Below, in pieces: positions 1 through 7,729 of a DNA stretch of 56,135 nucleotides. How positions within the stretch are numbered: position 1 is the first letter of the stretch; each line of letters opens with the position of its first letter. Position numbers and translations under genes: made by a program. The stretch comes from Clostridia bacterium (lineage in GTDB: Bacteria; Bacillota; Clostridia; Christensenellales; Aristaeellaceae): NCBI GenBank assembly GCA_017524725.1, contig JAFXUZ010000049.1:1-56135 (forward strand), in the 5' to 3' direction. The notes below the pieces were generated by a model. It worked only from the letters and a program-made list of their open reading frames with translations. It was not told where the DNA came from and did no database searches.

Positions 1-84
1 GGAGCGACAGCGACAGCATAACGTTATTGCGAACTGTGGGCCGAAGGCCCCGTAGGGGCGACAGGCAAAGCCGCCGGGGGGTCT

Positions 85-137
85 CACAGGGGGGACGTTG
101 AGTCCCCCCTGTGGGCTCACGCATTCATGCGTGAGCC
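85..137. repeat. two adjacent perfect palindromes at the left edge
   Basis: Positions 85-96 and 102-113 form a 12-bp perfect inverted repeat around a 5-nt loop. Immediately next to it, 114-124 and 127-137 form an 11-bp perfect inverted repeat around a 2-nt loop. They lie downstream of the minus-strand propeller gene and could act as 3' hairpins, but no T-run follows. The sequence at 40-70 also contains a GTAGGGGCGA-type motif like intergenic repeats common in Clostridia. No gene is seen in 1-192. Confidence 0.6.
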
Positions 138-192
138 GTGCGCCTCCGATGAAACTCTTTTGCGTTTTTCTCCATCAGATCAGCATAAATAT

Positions 193-1173
193 TTACCTCT
201 GCAGGTCTCCCGGAGACTCCGGATCCCCCGGATCGTCCAGGATCTGCACGGCGGTGCAGGGGCCCAGCTCCCGCCAGTCGTTCAGGCACCACACTGCCCG
301 CTTGTCCGGCGTCACCTCCACCATCTGGGGGGACAGCCCGCCGTTTCCGCGGGAACAGAGGATGGTGTTGCCGTTTCTCAGGCGCACAAAGCTCTGGCAG
401 TCGTGCAGGCGCTTATCGGGCGGAAGCTCGCTCAGGGCGATCTCCCATACGGTGCGGCCGTCCGGCGCCGCCTCGCGCACCAGCGCATGGTATTCGTCGG
501 TCATCAGAGTATTGCCGTTCGCCAGCCTGACCGCCGCCCACGGCCGGTCGATGCTGTAACGCCATATCTCACGGAAATCCCTGTCGTACTCCACCACCTT
601 GTCCAGGCTCAGGTACGGCACCAGGAAGGTGCCCCGGGCCGTCATCCTGAACCTGCGGAAGTGGCCGTGGACCCACCCGGGACGGTCGTACGGGATATCG
701 TGCCTGTATTCCACCCGGCCCGTTCCGGTATTGACGACCATGCAGTACGGCCTTGGGGCGTTCACGGCCATGATCACCCTTTCGGCGTCGATGGGCTGGA
801 TGGTGTGGTATTCTTCCCCCTCCGGGCAGTTCCTTCGCCACACGAGGCGCTTGTCCGGCGTCACCTCGCCCGCCCAGCTCATCCGGGAAAAAACGATATT
901 GCCGTTCTTTTTCATCCAGATATCGTCCAGCTCCCAGCCCGTGCCGGTATCGTACGTCCAAATGACCTTCCCTCCGGCCACAAGGAATATCCGGTTGCAG
1001 CCTTCCCCGATATACAGCATCGAATGTCGGGAAATGCCGTTTTCATATGCCGCTTCCCGGCTCACCCGCCAGGAAGGCGGATCGATGGATTCCTCGCCTT
1101 CCCCGCGTTCCGGAACCGAAGGATCAGTAAACCTGCACAGCAGGCGTTCCAGGCTTGTTCCTATATCGGACAT
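193..1173 (-). CDS. PQQ-like / arylsulfotransferase-like beta-propeller protein
   Basis: A 326-aa protein made of recurring blade-like units. The pattern is a short strand ending in V-W or I-W, then a turn such as NGN with I/L (KNGNIVFS, ANGNTLMT, RNGNTILC), often preceded by TPDKR. This matches the single-chain beta-propellers related to arylsulfotransferases and PQQ-repeat proteins. No signal peptide or membrane segment is visible, so it is probably cytoplasmic. GGAGG lies 8 nt before the ATG. It starts 45 nt after the stop of the cysteine desulfidase-like gene and is probably co-transcribed with it. The substrate is unknown and I would not assign an enzymatic role; a scaffold or binding function is equally possible. 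Confidence 0.7.
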   Translation of the reverse strand: MSDIGTSLERLLCRFTDPSVPERGEGEESIDPPSWRVSREAAYENGISRHSMLYIGEGCNRIFLVAGGKVIWTYDTGTGWELDDIWMKKNGNIVFSRMSWAGEVTPDKRLVWRRNCPEGEEYHTIQPIDAERVIMAVNAPRPYCMVVNTGTGRVEYRHDIPYDRPGWVHGHFRRFRMTARGTFLVPYLSLDKVVEYDRDFREIWRYSIDRPWAAVRLANGNTLMTDEYHALVREAAPDGRTVWEIALSELPPDKRLHDCQSFVRLRNGNTILCSRGNGGLSPQMVEVTPDKRAVWCLNDWRELGPCTAVQILDDPGDPESPGDLQR

Positions 1174-1218
1174 CCGCCCTGCCTCCGATCTATGCCCGGA
1201 TCTTCCGGGCAGTTTTTT

Positions 1219-2520
1219 TCACCGCTCACTGTCCATCATCAGGTGGATGATCTCCAGGTCGGTCTCCTTCATTCCTTCCCTGGCCAGTTCCCCAACGGCC
1301 CGGATGGTGTTCTCCACGCCCTTTACCACGATGCCGTCCCCGCCGTAGAACTGGGAATCGTGCATGAACATCTGCATGCCCAGGAGGCCTGCCTCCACGG
1401 CGGAGGCGATCTTCGCGGCGCAGGAGGATTTGGCCCCGTCGCATATCATGCCGGAATTGATCGCCAGGGCGTTCACCACCGTATGGGCGATCTCCCGGAA
1501 CTTTCCGCCGTACAGGTACGCGACGCCCGCTCCTGCGCCTGCCCCCGCGCTTGTGGCACCGCAGTAGGCGGACAGGGTGCCGATGCCCGTTTTCAAATGG
1601 ATCGCCACCAGGTTGGACACCACCAGGGCCCGGTACAACTGCTCCCGGGAAGCGCCTGTCTCCCCGGCGTAAACGATCACCGGCAGCGACGCGGTCAGCC
1701 CCTGGTTGCCGCTGCCGGAATTGATGACCACAGGCATCTCGCATCCGTTCATCCGGGCGTCGGAGCCGGCCGCGGCATAGGCCTTGGCCCTGTTCTGCAC
1801 GCCGCCGCCATAGCTGCGCAGCAGGATCTTCCCGATGCCCGCCCCGTAATTCCCGCGCATTCCTTCCTCCGCGATGGCGGTGTTCAGGGATATCTGCGTA
1901 TCCATCAGTTCCTTTACGTCCCCGATGCGCACCTGGTCAGCAAAGTCCACGATGTCCCGGACGGTCAAAAGCTTCCGGTTCTCCGGCACGGTCACCGCGC
2001 AGTCCTCCCAGGGCCTGTGCAGGATCTGCTCGTCCCCGTTTCGTATCTCCACCACATTCGTGTGGGTGCCGGCGATGCGCACACAGGCGGAATCAGCCCG
2101 CACCCGGATATCAAACGGATTCCGGGCGTCGGATCGTTCAACGTTGAGGTACAGCCCCTCACAGTATTCGTCCAGCTGGGACAGCTGCTCCGGGAGCACT
2201 TCGGACAGCACCTCCAGCTCCTTATCCGGCCTGCCGAACAGCAGCCCGGCCGCAATCGCGGTGCGCAGCCCCTTGCGCCCGCCCGTATGCGGAACGATCA
2301 CGCTTTTCACGTTTTTGATGATGTTCCCGCTCACCGTCAGGGTCACCTTTTCGGGCAGGTGCCCCAGCGCCCTGCGGGCCAGCGCCCCGGCGTAAGCCAC
2401 CGCGATGGGCTCCGTGCAGCCCATGGCCGGCTTCAGTTCCTCCCTGAGGATCCGGACATATTCATTATATAACCGTTCGTCCGTATCTGTCGCCTCCGTC
2501 CCGTCGATATATGATATAAT
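1219..2520 (-). CDS. L-cysteine desulfidase / serine dehydratase-like protein (CyuA, UPF0597 family), start unresolved
   Basis: The conserved body begins at MGCTEPIAVAY (ATG at 2424) and continues with SGNIIKNV, NSGSGNQGLTAS, GATSAGAGAGAGVAYL and GMICDGAKSSCAAK, the signatures of the CyuA/YhaM family. That family uses an oxygen-sensitive Fe-S cluster to break L-cysteine into pyruvate, ammonia and sulfide. Family members usually begin about 20 residues before the MGCTEP motif, near 2490, but in this frame there is no ATG, GTG or TTG between 2424 and well into the divergent peptidase gene. The end given here uses an ATT at 2520 (about 433 aa) only as a placeholder. The true start may be a rare codon (a GGAGG lies near 2487-2495), or the region may carry an indel. 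The reading frame stays open upstream, but that part is antisense to the peptidase. Confidence 0.8.
   Translation of the reverse strand: MISYIDGTEATDTDERLYNEYVRILREELKPAMGCTEPIAVAYAGALARRALGHLPEKVTLTVSGNIIKNVKSVIVPHTGGRKGLRTAIAAGLLFGRPDKELEVLSEVLPEQLSQLDEYCEGLYLNVERSDARNPFDIRVRADSACVRIAGTHTNVVEIRNGDEQILHRPWEDCAVTVPENRKLLTVRDIVDFADQVRIGDVKELMDTQISLNTAIAEEGMRGNYGAGIGKILLRSYGGGVQNRAKAYAAAGSDARMNGCEMPVVINSGSGNQGLTASLPVIVYAGETGASREQLYRALVVSNLVAIHLKTGIGTLSAYCGATSAGAGAGAGVAYLYGGKFREIAHTVVNALAINSGMICDGAKSSCAAKIASAVEAGLLGMQMFMHDSQFYGGDGIVVKGVENTIRAVGELAREGMKETDLEIIHLMMDSER
2512..2520 (+). promoter_or_regulatory. extended -10 promoter of the dipeptidase gene
   Basis: TGATATAAT is an extended -10 element (TGnTATAAT) 19-30 nt upstream of the candidate dipeptidase starts. 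No good -35 is visible, as is common for extended -10 promoters. It lies on the N-terminal region of the divergent desulfidase gene. Confidence 0.5.
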
Positions 2521-2538
2521 GGTCCTGACAAATCTTTC

Positions 2539-3927
2539 ATGGATAAGGTGGTCTGCATGATGCCTGCGCTTTCGGATATCACCGCCTGGATCGAGTCCCG
2601 CAAAAAGGAGATCATAAGCGACCTGTTCGGTTTGGTGCGGATCCCCAGCGTTTCCGACCCTGGGTCTCCTGTGAAGCCCTTTGGTCCGGCCTGCCGGGAC
2701 ACGCTGGAGCAGATGTACATTTTCGCATCCCGGGACGGCTATGCCTCCCGGGATTACGCCCACACCGTGGGGCAAGTGTGTTTTTCCGAAAACCCCGGCG
2801 CGCCTTCCGTGGGCGTCTGGTGCCACCTGGACGTGGTGCCGGCGCCCGACCCGGAGCACTGGGTGTTCCCTCCCTTTCAGGGCACATTGGTCGAAGATCG
2901 ATACCTGATCGGCCGCGGCGTCCAGGACAACAAGATGCCCGCGGCGGCGGTGCTCCATGTGATGAACTGCCTGAAGCAGCTTGGCTGGAAGCCGAAAAAA
3001 AGCTGGTCCCTGTACCTGGGCACCAGCGAGGAAAACGGCATGGACGACGTGCGCTGGTTCGCGCGCCATTATCCCTGCCCCGACCTGAGCCTGGTGCCGG
3101 ATACCGGCTTCCCCGTATGCGTCGCCCAGCGCGGCTGCCAGATCCTGCGGTATTCCTCCCCGCTGCCGCTGCCCGAGGGGGAGACGCTTTCCTTCCGGTG
3201 CGGCACCAACGTGTCCGTCACGCCTCGTGAGGTCGCCGCCTGTTTTTCTTCCGGCCTCGCGCTGAAGGCATCTGGGCACGGATATCACGTATTCAAAGCG
3301 GACGACGACAACGCCGTCCTGCATATGCTGGACAAACTGGCCGTCGCGTGTCCATCTTCCGCCCACGCGCTGCGCTCTCTTGCCCGGCTTTTATCCTCGG
3401 AGGAAGCGATGGGCATTGCTTTCCGCGACGAGGGATCCGGCCCGCTGAAAGCCAGGCCGACACAGATAGACTGGGAGCATGGGAACCTGACCGCGGACGT
3501 ATACGGCGTCCTGCCGGTAAGCTGCGATCCGGACAAAACGCTTGAAAAAGCGCAGGCCGCCGCCCGGGAACACGGCATCGAATGCCGGCGCGTTTCCGTG
3601 CGTCCCCCCTGCTTTTTCCGCAGGGACCATCCCCTGGTGCGCGTCCTGACGGAGGTATACCGCGGCGTGACCGGCGACCCGGCCGAGCCCTTCATCATGA
3701 CAGGCGGCAATTACGCTGCCCTCCTCCCCAACGCTTTGGGATTTGGCCCGGGCATGCCCGGCAGGGAATTCCCCGCACACATCTTCCCGCAGGGGCACGG
3801 GGATTACCATCAGTGCGACGAAAGCGAAGACTGGGAGCATATCGTAAAGTTCATGCAGGTCTACGCCATGGCGGTCCTTAAGCTGGACAGCCTGGACGAC
3901 CGCGCGTTCTTTGGCCCGGAGGCATAG
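2539..3927 (+). CDS. M20 family metallopeptidase (PepV/Sapep-type dipeptidase)
   Basis: A 462-aa cytosolic peptidase of the M20 fold. Metal and catalytic motifs are in order: HLDVVP (His96, Asp98), GRGVQDNK (bridging Asp130), TSEENGMDD (Glu164/Glu165), PDTGFPV (Asp near 190) and a C-terminal GHGDYHQCDE histidine near residue 425. The order and length fit Xaa-His or D-Ala-type dipeptidases that use two Mn or Zn ions and end peptide breakdown in the cytoplasm. The ATG at 2539 has no clear ribosome site; ATGs at 2557 and 2560 are alternatives. It is divergent from the cysteine desulfidase-like gene, so both may serve amino-acid catabolism (inference). Confidence 0.88.
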   Translation: MDKVVCMMPALSDITAWIESRKKEIISDLFGLVRIPSVSDPGSPVKPFGPACRDTLEQMYIFASRDGYASRDYAHTVGQVCFSENPGAPSVGVWCHLDVVPAPDPEHWVFPPFQGTLVEDRYLIGRGVQDNKMPAAAVLHVMNCLKQLGWKPKKSWSLYLGTSEENGMDDVRWFARHYPCPDLSLVPDTGFPVCVAQRGCQILRYSSPLPLPEGETLSFRCGTNVSVTPREVAACFSSGLALKASGHGYHVFKADDDNAVLHMLDKLAVACPSSAHALRSLARLLSSEEAMGIAFRDEGSGPLKARPTQIDWEHGNLTADVYGVLPVSCDPDKTLEKAQAAAREHGIECRRVSVRPPCFFRRDHPLVRVLTEVYRGVTGDPAEPFIMTGGNYAALLPNALGFGPGMPGREFPAHIFPQGHGDYHQCDESEDWEHIVKFMQVYAMAVLKLDSLDDRAFFGPEA

Positions 3928-3983
3928 CTGCCGTATGATCTTCGCATATCCCTGCTTGTGCTTCACTGGGCCGGGGACCTGTC

Positions 3984-6900
3984 TTACCGGACTTTGCCGG
4001 TGAAGTGATCATATATCTGCGGTTCCAGGAATTCTTCAAAAATCAAACATGTATTGTAGCAGTATCTCTCATTGGCGGAAACGTTCTCGGCAAGCTGCAT
4101 CATCTGTGATGAAAAAAACTCCGCCCACGCTTCATGGGCCTGCGAGTTTTTCCAGCCACCCAGCGGGCCGTACCAATAATACGCATTCCCTCCGAATGAT
4201 TTCCCATGTCCCTCAGATCCGCAGATTACATTATTTGTCGTTCCACTTAACAGATCACATACCATGCTGTTATCATGTATATATGGGGAATAATCGCGAA
4301 GCTTGCTGACGCTCCACATAATAATTTTGTATGTTGTATCCTCAACAAAAGAAATGTAGTCATCCCTGTATTCAGCGCTTATTCCTACCGGCGGATTCGC
4401 GATCCCCTGACGTGGCGTGCCTTCCTCATCGTACCTTGTAGTTTCAACATCTGTATCCTTATTGCGCGGATCAAAAATCGCTGTGAAGATGGCCTCGATT
4501 TCATTCGTGCTGAAGCTGACGCCCTTTTCGCTTTGGTACTCTTCCATGTATGTGTTCAAAAAGCTTCGCGCGTCCTGCAGCAATGCCGGTCTTAACAGAT
4601 ATTCATAAGAATCTGTAAGATTCGCTCCTCCGGATACAGATAAGCTGTCTACTGCGTGTCCCGCCTCATGGAACCAGGTAGCAATCTGCTTAATTTTAGT
4701 GTCTTTATCGCATGAAGCATCAAACGGTTTTGTAGTCAAAGTATTGGATGAACTGTCATATTTCGGGATTCTTATTCCGGTGTCAGTCATTTTTTTATAA
4801 TCGAAGAATGAATATACATATATATCCCTGTAGGTCGAAGGTGCGTTTTTCACATATCTCAGCACTTCCCTCGCGAACGCCTCCGCGTCATTTCCGCCGT
4901 CCGTAAGCACCAGTTCATCATACATGATCTTGTAGATCACGGGATCATCCAGCGGATTGTCGCCCAAAGGAATCCCGCGGAGCTCGTGGTAGAACAGTTC
5001 CTGCCGCGAGGCGTCGTCGATATCGGCCACCACGGTCACTACGCACACGACGCGCATAGTCTGCGGCGGGGAGGCAAGCGTTTCATCCGTCACGGTCACC
5101 TCGCAGATGATCAAAGCGCTGCTGGGGGCGATGGCCCGGACTGCGCCGTTTTCGTCAACGGTGACAACGCTGCTGTCACTGCTCGACCAGGCCTCCCGGG
5201 AGTAGTGTATTGCGGTGTTTTGCTCTTGCCCGTCAGGATCGGACGCAGCTCGGTAAACCGGGTTTACTTCCGCGGATTCACCCGGTTCCAGAATGATCGA
5301 CGCCGGATCAAGGAACAGATTGACACGGACTTCAAACGCCACAGTCGCGGAGCCGCGGTCTGCGCCGGTCTGATCGAAAAAGCGGACCTGGGCGGTCACA
5401 TACGTGCTGCCTGTGCCTACCGCTCGAATGGCCCCGTCGCCTGCGTCAACAGCCACGCGGGTGTCGCGGCTGTCGAAAGTGCAGGTATAATCATATACTG
5501 TGCCGCCGGTAAAGTTGAAATTCGGTATGTAATGCTGCCCGACACCGAGATAGACCCGACCCGGCGTGGAAACAGAGAGGGAACCACCACCAATCGTTCC
5601 GGATCCGAGGGGCATAAAGCGATATCCTTCTCCCCTTATTTGGTATTCAATATTGGAACCGGATATACCGTAAATAACCATGTCGGGGCTGCACCCACTG
5701 AAAGCCCATATTTCAAAATCGGTGTCGGGACCGAGGAAGATGACGCTGGTCAGACTGCTGCAAGAATAAAAAGCATGGAATCCAATGCTGGCGACGGAGT
5801 CGGGGATGATGATGCTGGTCAGGCTGCTGCAATTATAGAATGCAAATTCACCAATATAGGTAACGGTATCCGGTATGTTAATGTTGGTAAGGCTGCTACA
5901 ACCATAAAAAACATAATATCCAATACTGGTAACGGTATCGGGGATGATGATGCTGGTCAGGCTGCTGCAATTATAGAATGCAAATTCACCAATACAGGTA
6001 ACGGTATCCGGTATGTTAATGTTGGTAAGGCTGCTACAACCAAAAAAAGCACTATCTCCAATGCTGGTAACGGTGTCCGGTATGTTAATGCTGGTAAGGC
6101 TACTGCAATTAGCAAAAGCATTATACCCAATACTGGTAACGGTGTCCGGTATTGTGATGCTGGTAAGGCTGCCGCAACCACAAAAAACTTCATCTCCTAT
6201 GCTGGTAATGGCATCCGGGATTGTGATGCTGGTAAGGTTTTCACAGTACCAGAAAGCCTTATCTCCAATGCTGGTAACGGTGTCCGGTATTGTGATGCTG
6301 GTAAGGTTTTTACAGTTCCAGAAAGCCTGCTCTCCAATGCTTGTGACGGAGTCGGGAAAGGTAATGCTGGTCAAGCCTATGCACGCCCCGAAAGCACCAG
6401 TTTCAATCCTGGTAACAGTGTCCGGAATCGCGATGCTTGTCAGCCTGCAAAATGCAAAAGCACCATTCCCAATGCTGGTAACAGAGTCCGGAATACTATA
6501 ATGAATATCTTCTTTTAACGGTGGATATTGAATCAGTGTATATTGATTCTTATCAAACAAAACTCCATCAAGGCTGGAAAAACTGTTATTGTTTATATCA
6601 ACGTTAATACCACTTCCCGTTAAAGCCAAAACGCCAATACTGGTAACGGAATCGGGGATCATAATGTAAGGCGGGCAGTCACAGAATAAGAAAGCAAACG
6701 CTCCAATGCTGGTAACAGGCGCTCCTTCAATTTGTGACGGGATATATACAGTTTCTTCTGTGCCAATATACTGATTGATCGTGCATTCGCCGTTTGCAAT
6801 GGTGTATTCAAAATCACTCGCCGGCGTTTCATGGATCTCTTCGATATACCCCATTGCCACCGCCCAATCGTAGGCATACGTGCCCTTTGCGGCGGAAACA

Positions 6901-7184
6901 TGGGCCAGCGCCGAAGATTCAAACGCGTCGTCCGCGATGAACGACAGGGAATCCGGCAGCGCGATGCTTGTGATCCGGCTCTCCGCAAAGGCCCTGCTAT
7001 CGATCACCTCGATGCCCTCGGGCAGGGTGACGCTTTCGGCATTCAGGCCCGTAAACGCCTCGGCCTCGATCACCCTGAGGTCCTCGGGCAGGGTGAACCC
7101 GCCGCTTTCCGCCGCCGCGGGCAGCGCCATCAAAACACAGGCTGACAGCAGAACAAGGAACATACCCTTTATACGCCTTTGCAT
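3984..7184 (-). CDS. secreted leucine-rich-repeat (BspA/TpLRR) protein with Big2-like domains and a HEAGH metallopeptidase-like C-terminus
   Basis: This encodes a 1066-aa protein. The ATG at 7184 has a GGAGGG 8 nt upstream and is followed by a signal peptide (residues 1-25, ending PAAA). About twelve 23-residue TpLRR repeats of the form IPDTVTSIGxxAF..CxxLTS follow. Next are two Ig-like Big2-type domains (one around TFDSRDTRVAVD, one around SSSDSSVVTVDENG), then a C-terminal domain with FHEAGHAVD (HEAGH at residues 839-843) and AHEAWAEFF (residues about 1016-1024). HExGH plus a downstream Glu is the layout of gluzincin zinc peptidases. BspA-like repeats usually mediate adhesion to host or extracellular ligands. 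No sortase motif or membrane anchor is seen. Whether the C-terminal domain is an active protease is inference. Confidence 0.85.
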   Translation of the reverse strand: MQRRIKGMFLVLLSACVLMALPAAAESGGFTLPEDLRVIEAEAFTGLNAESVTLPEGIEVIDSRAFAESRITSIALPDSLSFIADDAFESSALAHVSAAKGTYAYDWAVAMGYIEEIHETPASDFEYTIANGECTINQYIGTEETVYIPSQIEGAPVTSIGAFAFLFCDCPPYIMIPDSVTSIGVLALTGSGINVDINNNSFSSLDGVLFDKNQYTLIQYPPLKEDIHYSIPDSVTSIGNGAFAFCRLTSIAIPDTVTRIETGAFGACIGLTSITFPDSVTSIGEQAFWNCKNLTSITIPDTVTSIGDKAFWYCENLTSITIPDAITSIGDEVFCGCGSLTSITIPDTVTSIGYNAFANCSSLTSINIPDTVTSIGDSAFFGCSSLTNINIPDTVTCIGEFAFYNCSSLTSIIIPDTVTSIGYYVFYGCSSLTNINIPDTVTYIGEFAFYNCSSLTSIIIPDSVASIGFHAFYSCSSLTSVIFLGPDTDFEIWAFSGCSPDMVIYGISGSNIEYQIRGEGYRFMPLGSGTIGGGSLSVSTPGRVYLGVGQHYIPNFNFTGGTVYDYTCTFDSRDTRVAVDAGDGAIRAVGTGSTYVTAQVRFFDQTGADRGSATVAFEVRVNLFLDPASIILEPGESAEVNPVYRAASDPDGQEQNTAIHYSREAWSSSDSSVVTVDENGAVRAIAPSSALIICEVTVTDETLASPPQTMRVVCVVTVVADIDDASRQELFYHELRGIPLGDNPLDDPVIYKIMYDELVLTDGGNDAEAFAREVLRYVKNAPSTYRDIYVYSFFDYKKMTDTGIRIPKYDSSSNTLTTKPFDASCDKDTKIKQIATWFHEAGHAVDSLSVSGGANLTDSYEYLLRPALLQDARSFLNTYMEEYQSEKGVSFSTNEIEAIFTAIFDPRNKDTDVETTRYDEEGTPRQGIANPPVGISAEYRDDYISFVEDTTYKIIMWSVSKLRDYSPYIHDNSMVCDLLSGTTNNVICGSEGHGKSFGGNAYYWYGPLGGWKNSQAHEAWAEFFSSQMMQLAENVSANERYCYNTCLIFEEFLEPQIYDHFTGKVR
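5730..6520 (-). repeat. tandem 69-bp coding repeats (TpLRR units)
   Basis: Within the large LRR gene, near-identical 69-bp units encode the SIGxxAFxxCxxLTSIxIPDTVT leucine-rich repeats. Neighbouring units differ mainly at the residues after SIG (for example EFAFYNC, YYVFYGC, DSAFFGC), which suggests expansion by recombination. The antisense strand is also open here because of the codon periodicity. Confidence 0.85.
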
Positions 7185-7729
7185 ACACGATCCCTCCGAG
7201 ATGCACAACTCAAGTATTACTTTACCATACCGATCAACGGGGGTCAATATGATTTCGGAAAGTGAAAGGATGCTGACATCACAGTGATACCGGCGTCCTC
7301 ATGTGGCGGAGAAGGAGAGATTCGAATTCAGGCGAAGAAGAGAAATATAATCATTTTGCGTCAAAATCAATGATCTTCATCCATCGGGTGAGGAGATCCG
7401 TGAAAGCGATATGCCCCGGGGATCCATAAGGTGAAAATACGCTGTTTGTCTTTTTTTCCTGCATACGGTGGATTTTTGTCCTTATCCGGCCGCACGATCC
7501 GCTGAGATTCATATTTTCCATTGTGTTTTTTGGTATTCCGGGCATATAATAGGATGAAAAATACGCGGGAAGATTTTTCCTTCCTTCACCGGCGCTCAGA
7601 CATCATGATAGTACGTCTTTTCTCAAACTCTGCTCTCTTATCGGGAAAGTACAAGGCAGCCTGATCACCGGTATGGCGCAGATTTCGCGGGTATCAATCC
7701 CTGCTTCGGAGGAAAAAGCGATAAAGCAT
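7185..7729. other. intergenic region with tRNA remnant and a repeated 50-bp motif
   Basis: No credible gene is seen. The stretch holds the tRNA-Ser 3'-end remnant (7304-7326) and, at about 7574-7626, a segment closely resembling one at about 36553-36606 upstream of yhbY. Both share TTTTTCCTTCCTTCACCGGC and then a degenerate match. The second segment lies just upstream of the YesM gene and may hold its promoter. Confidence 0.6.
7304..7326 (-). repeat. tRNA-Ser 3'-end remnant (outer attachment-site copy)
   Basis: These 23 nt are identical to the 3' end (T-loop through CCA) of the intact tRNA-Ser at 31712-31803, in the same orientation. The similarity with the 18.2-kb copy continues past the tRNA part (ATTCAGGCGAA, then CATCAAAATCAATGA-like sequence). 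The best reading is an att half-site left by integration of a genomic island. Confidence 0.75.

Noticed and set aside
127..2472. A 781-codon plus-strand open frame
   Set aside because: It lies antisense to the beta-propeller and cysteine desulfidase-like genes, both of which have clear family motifs on the minus strand.
4986..6518. A 510-codon plus-strand open frame rich in NAGNG / DAGK repeats
   Set aside because: It is antisense to the LRR-coding repeats; its periodicity is a mirror of the 69-bp coding units and it has no ribosome site or family resemblance.
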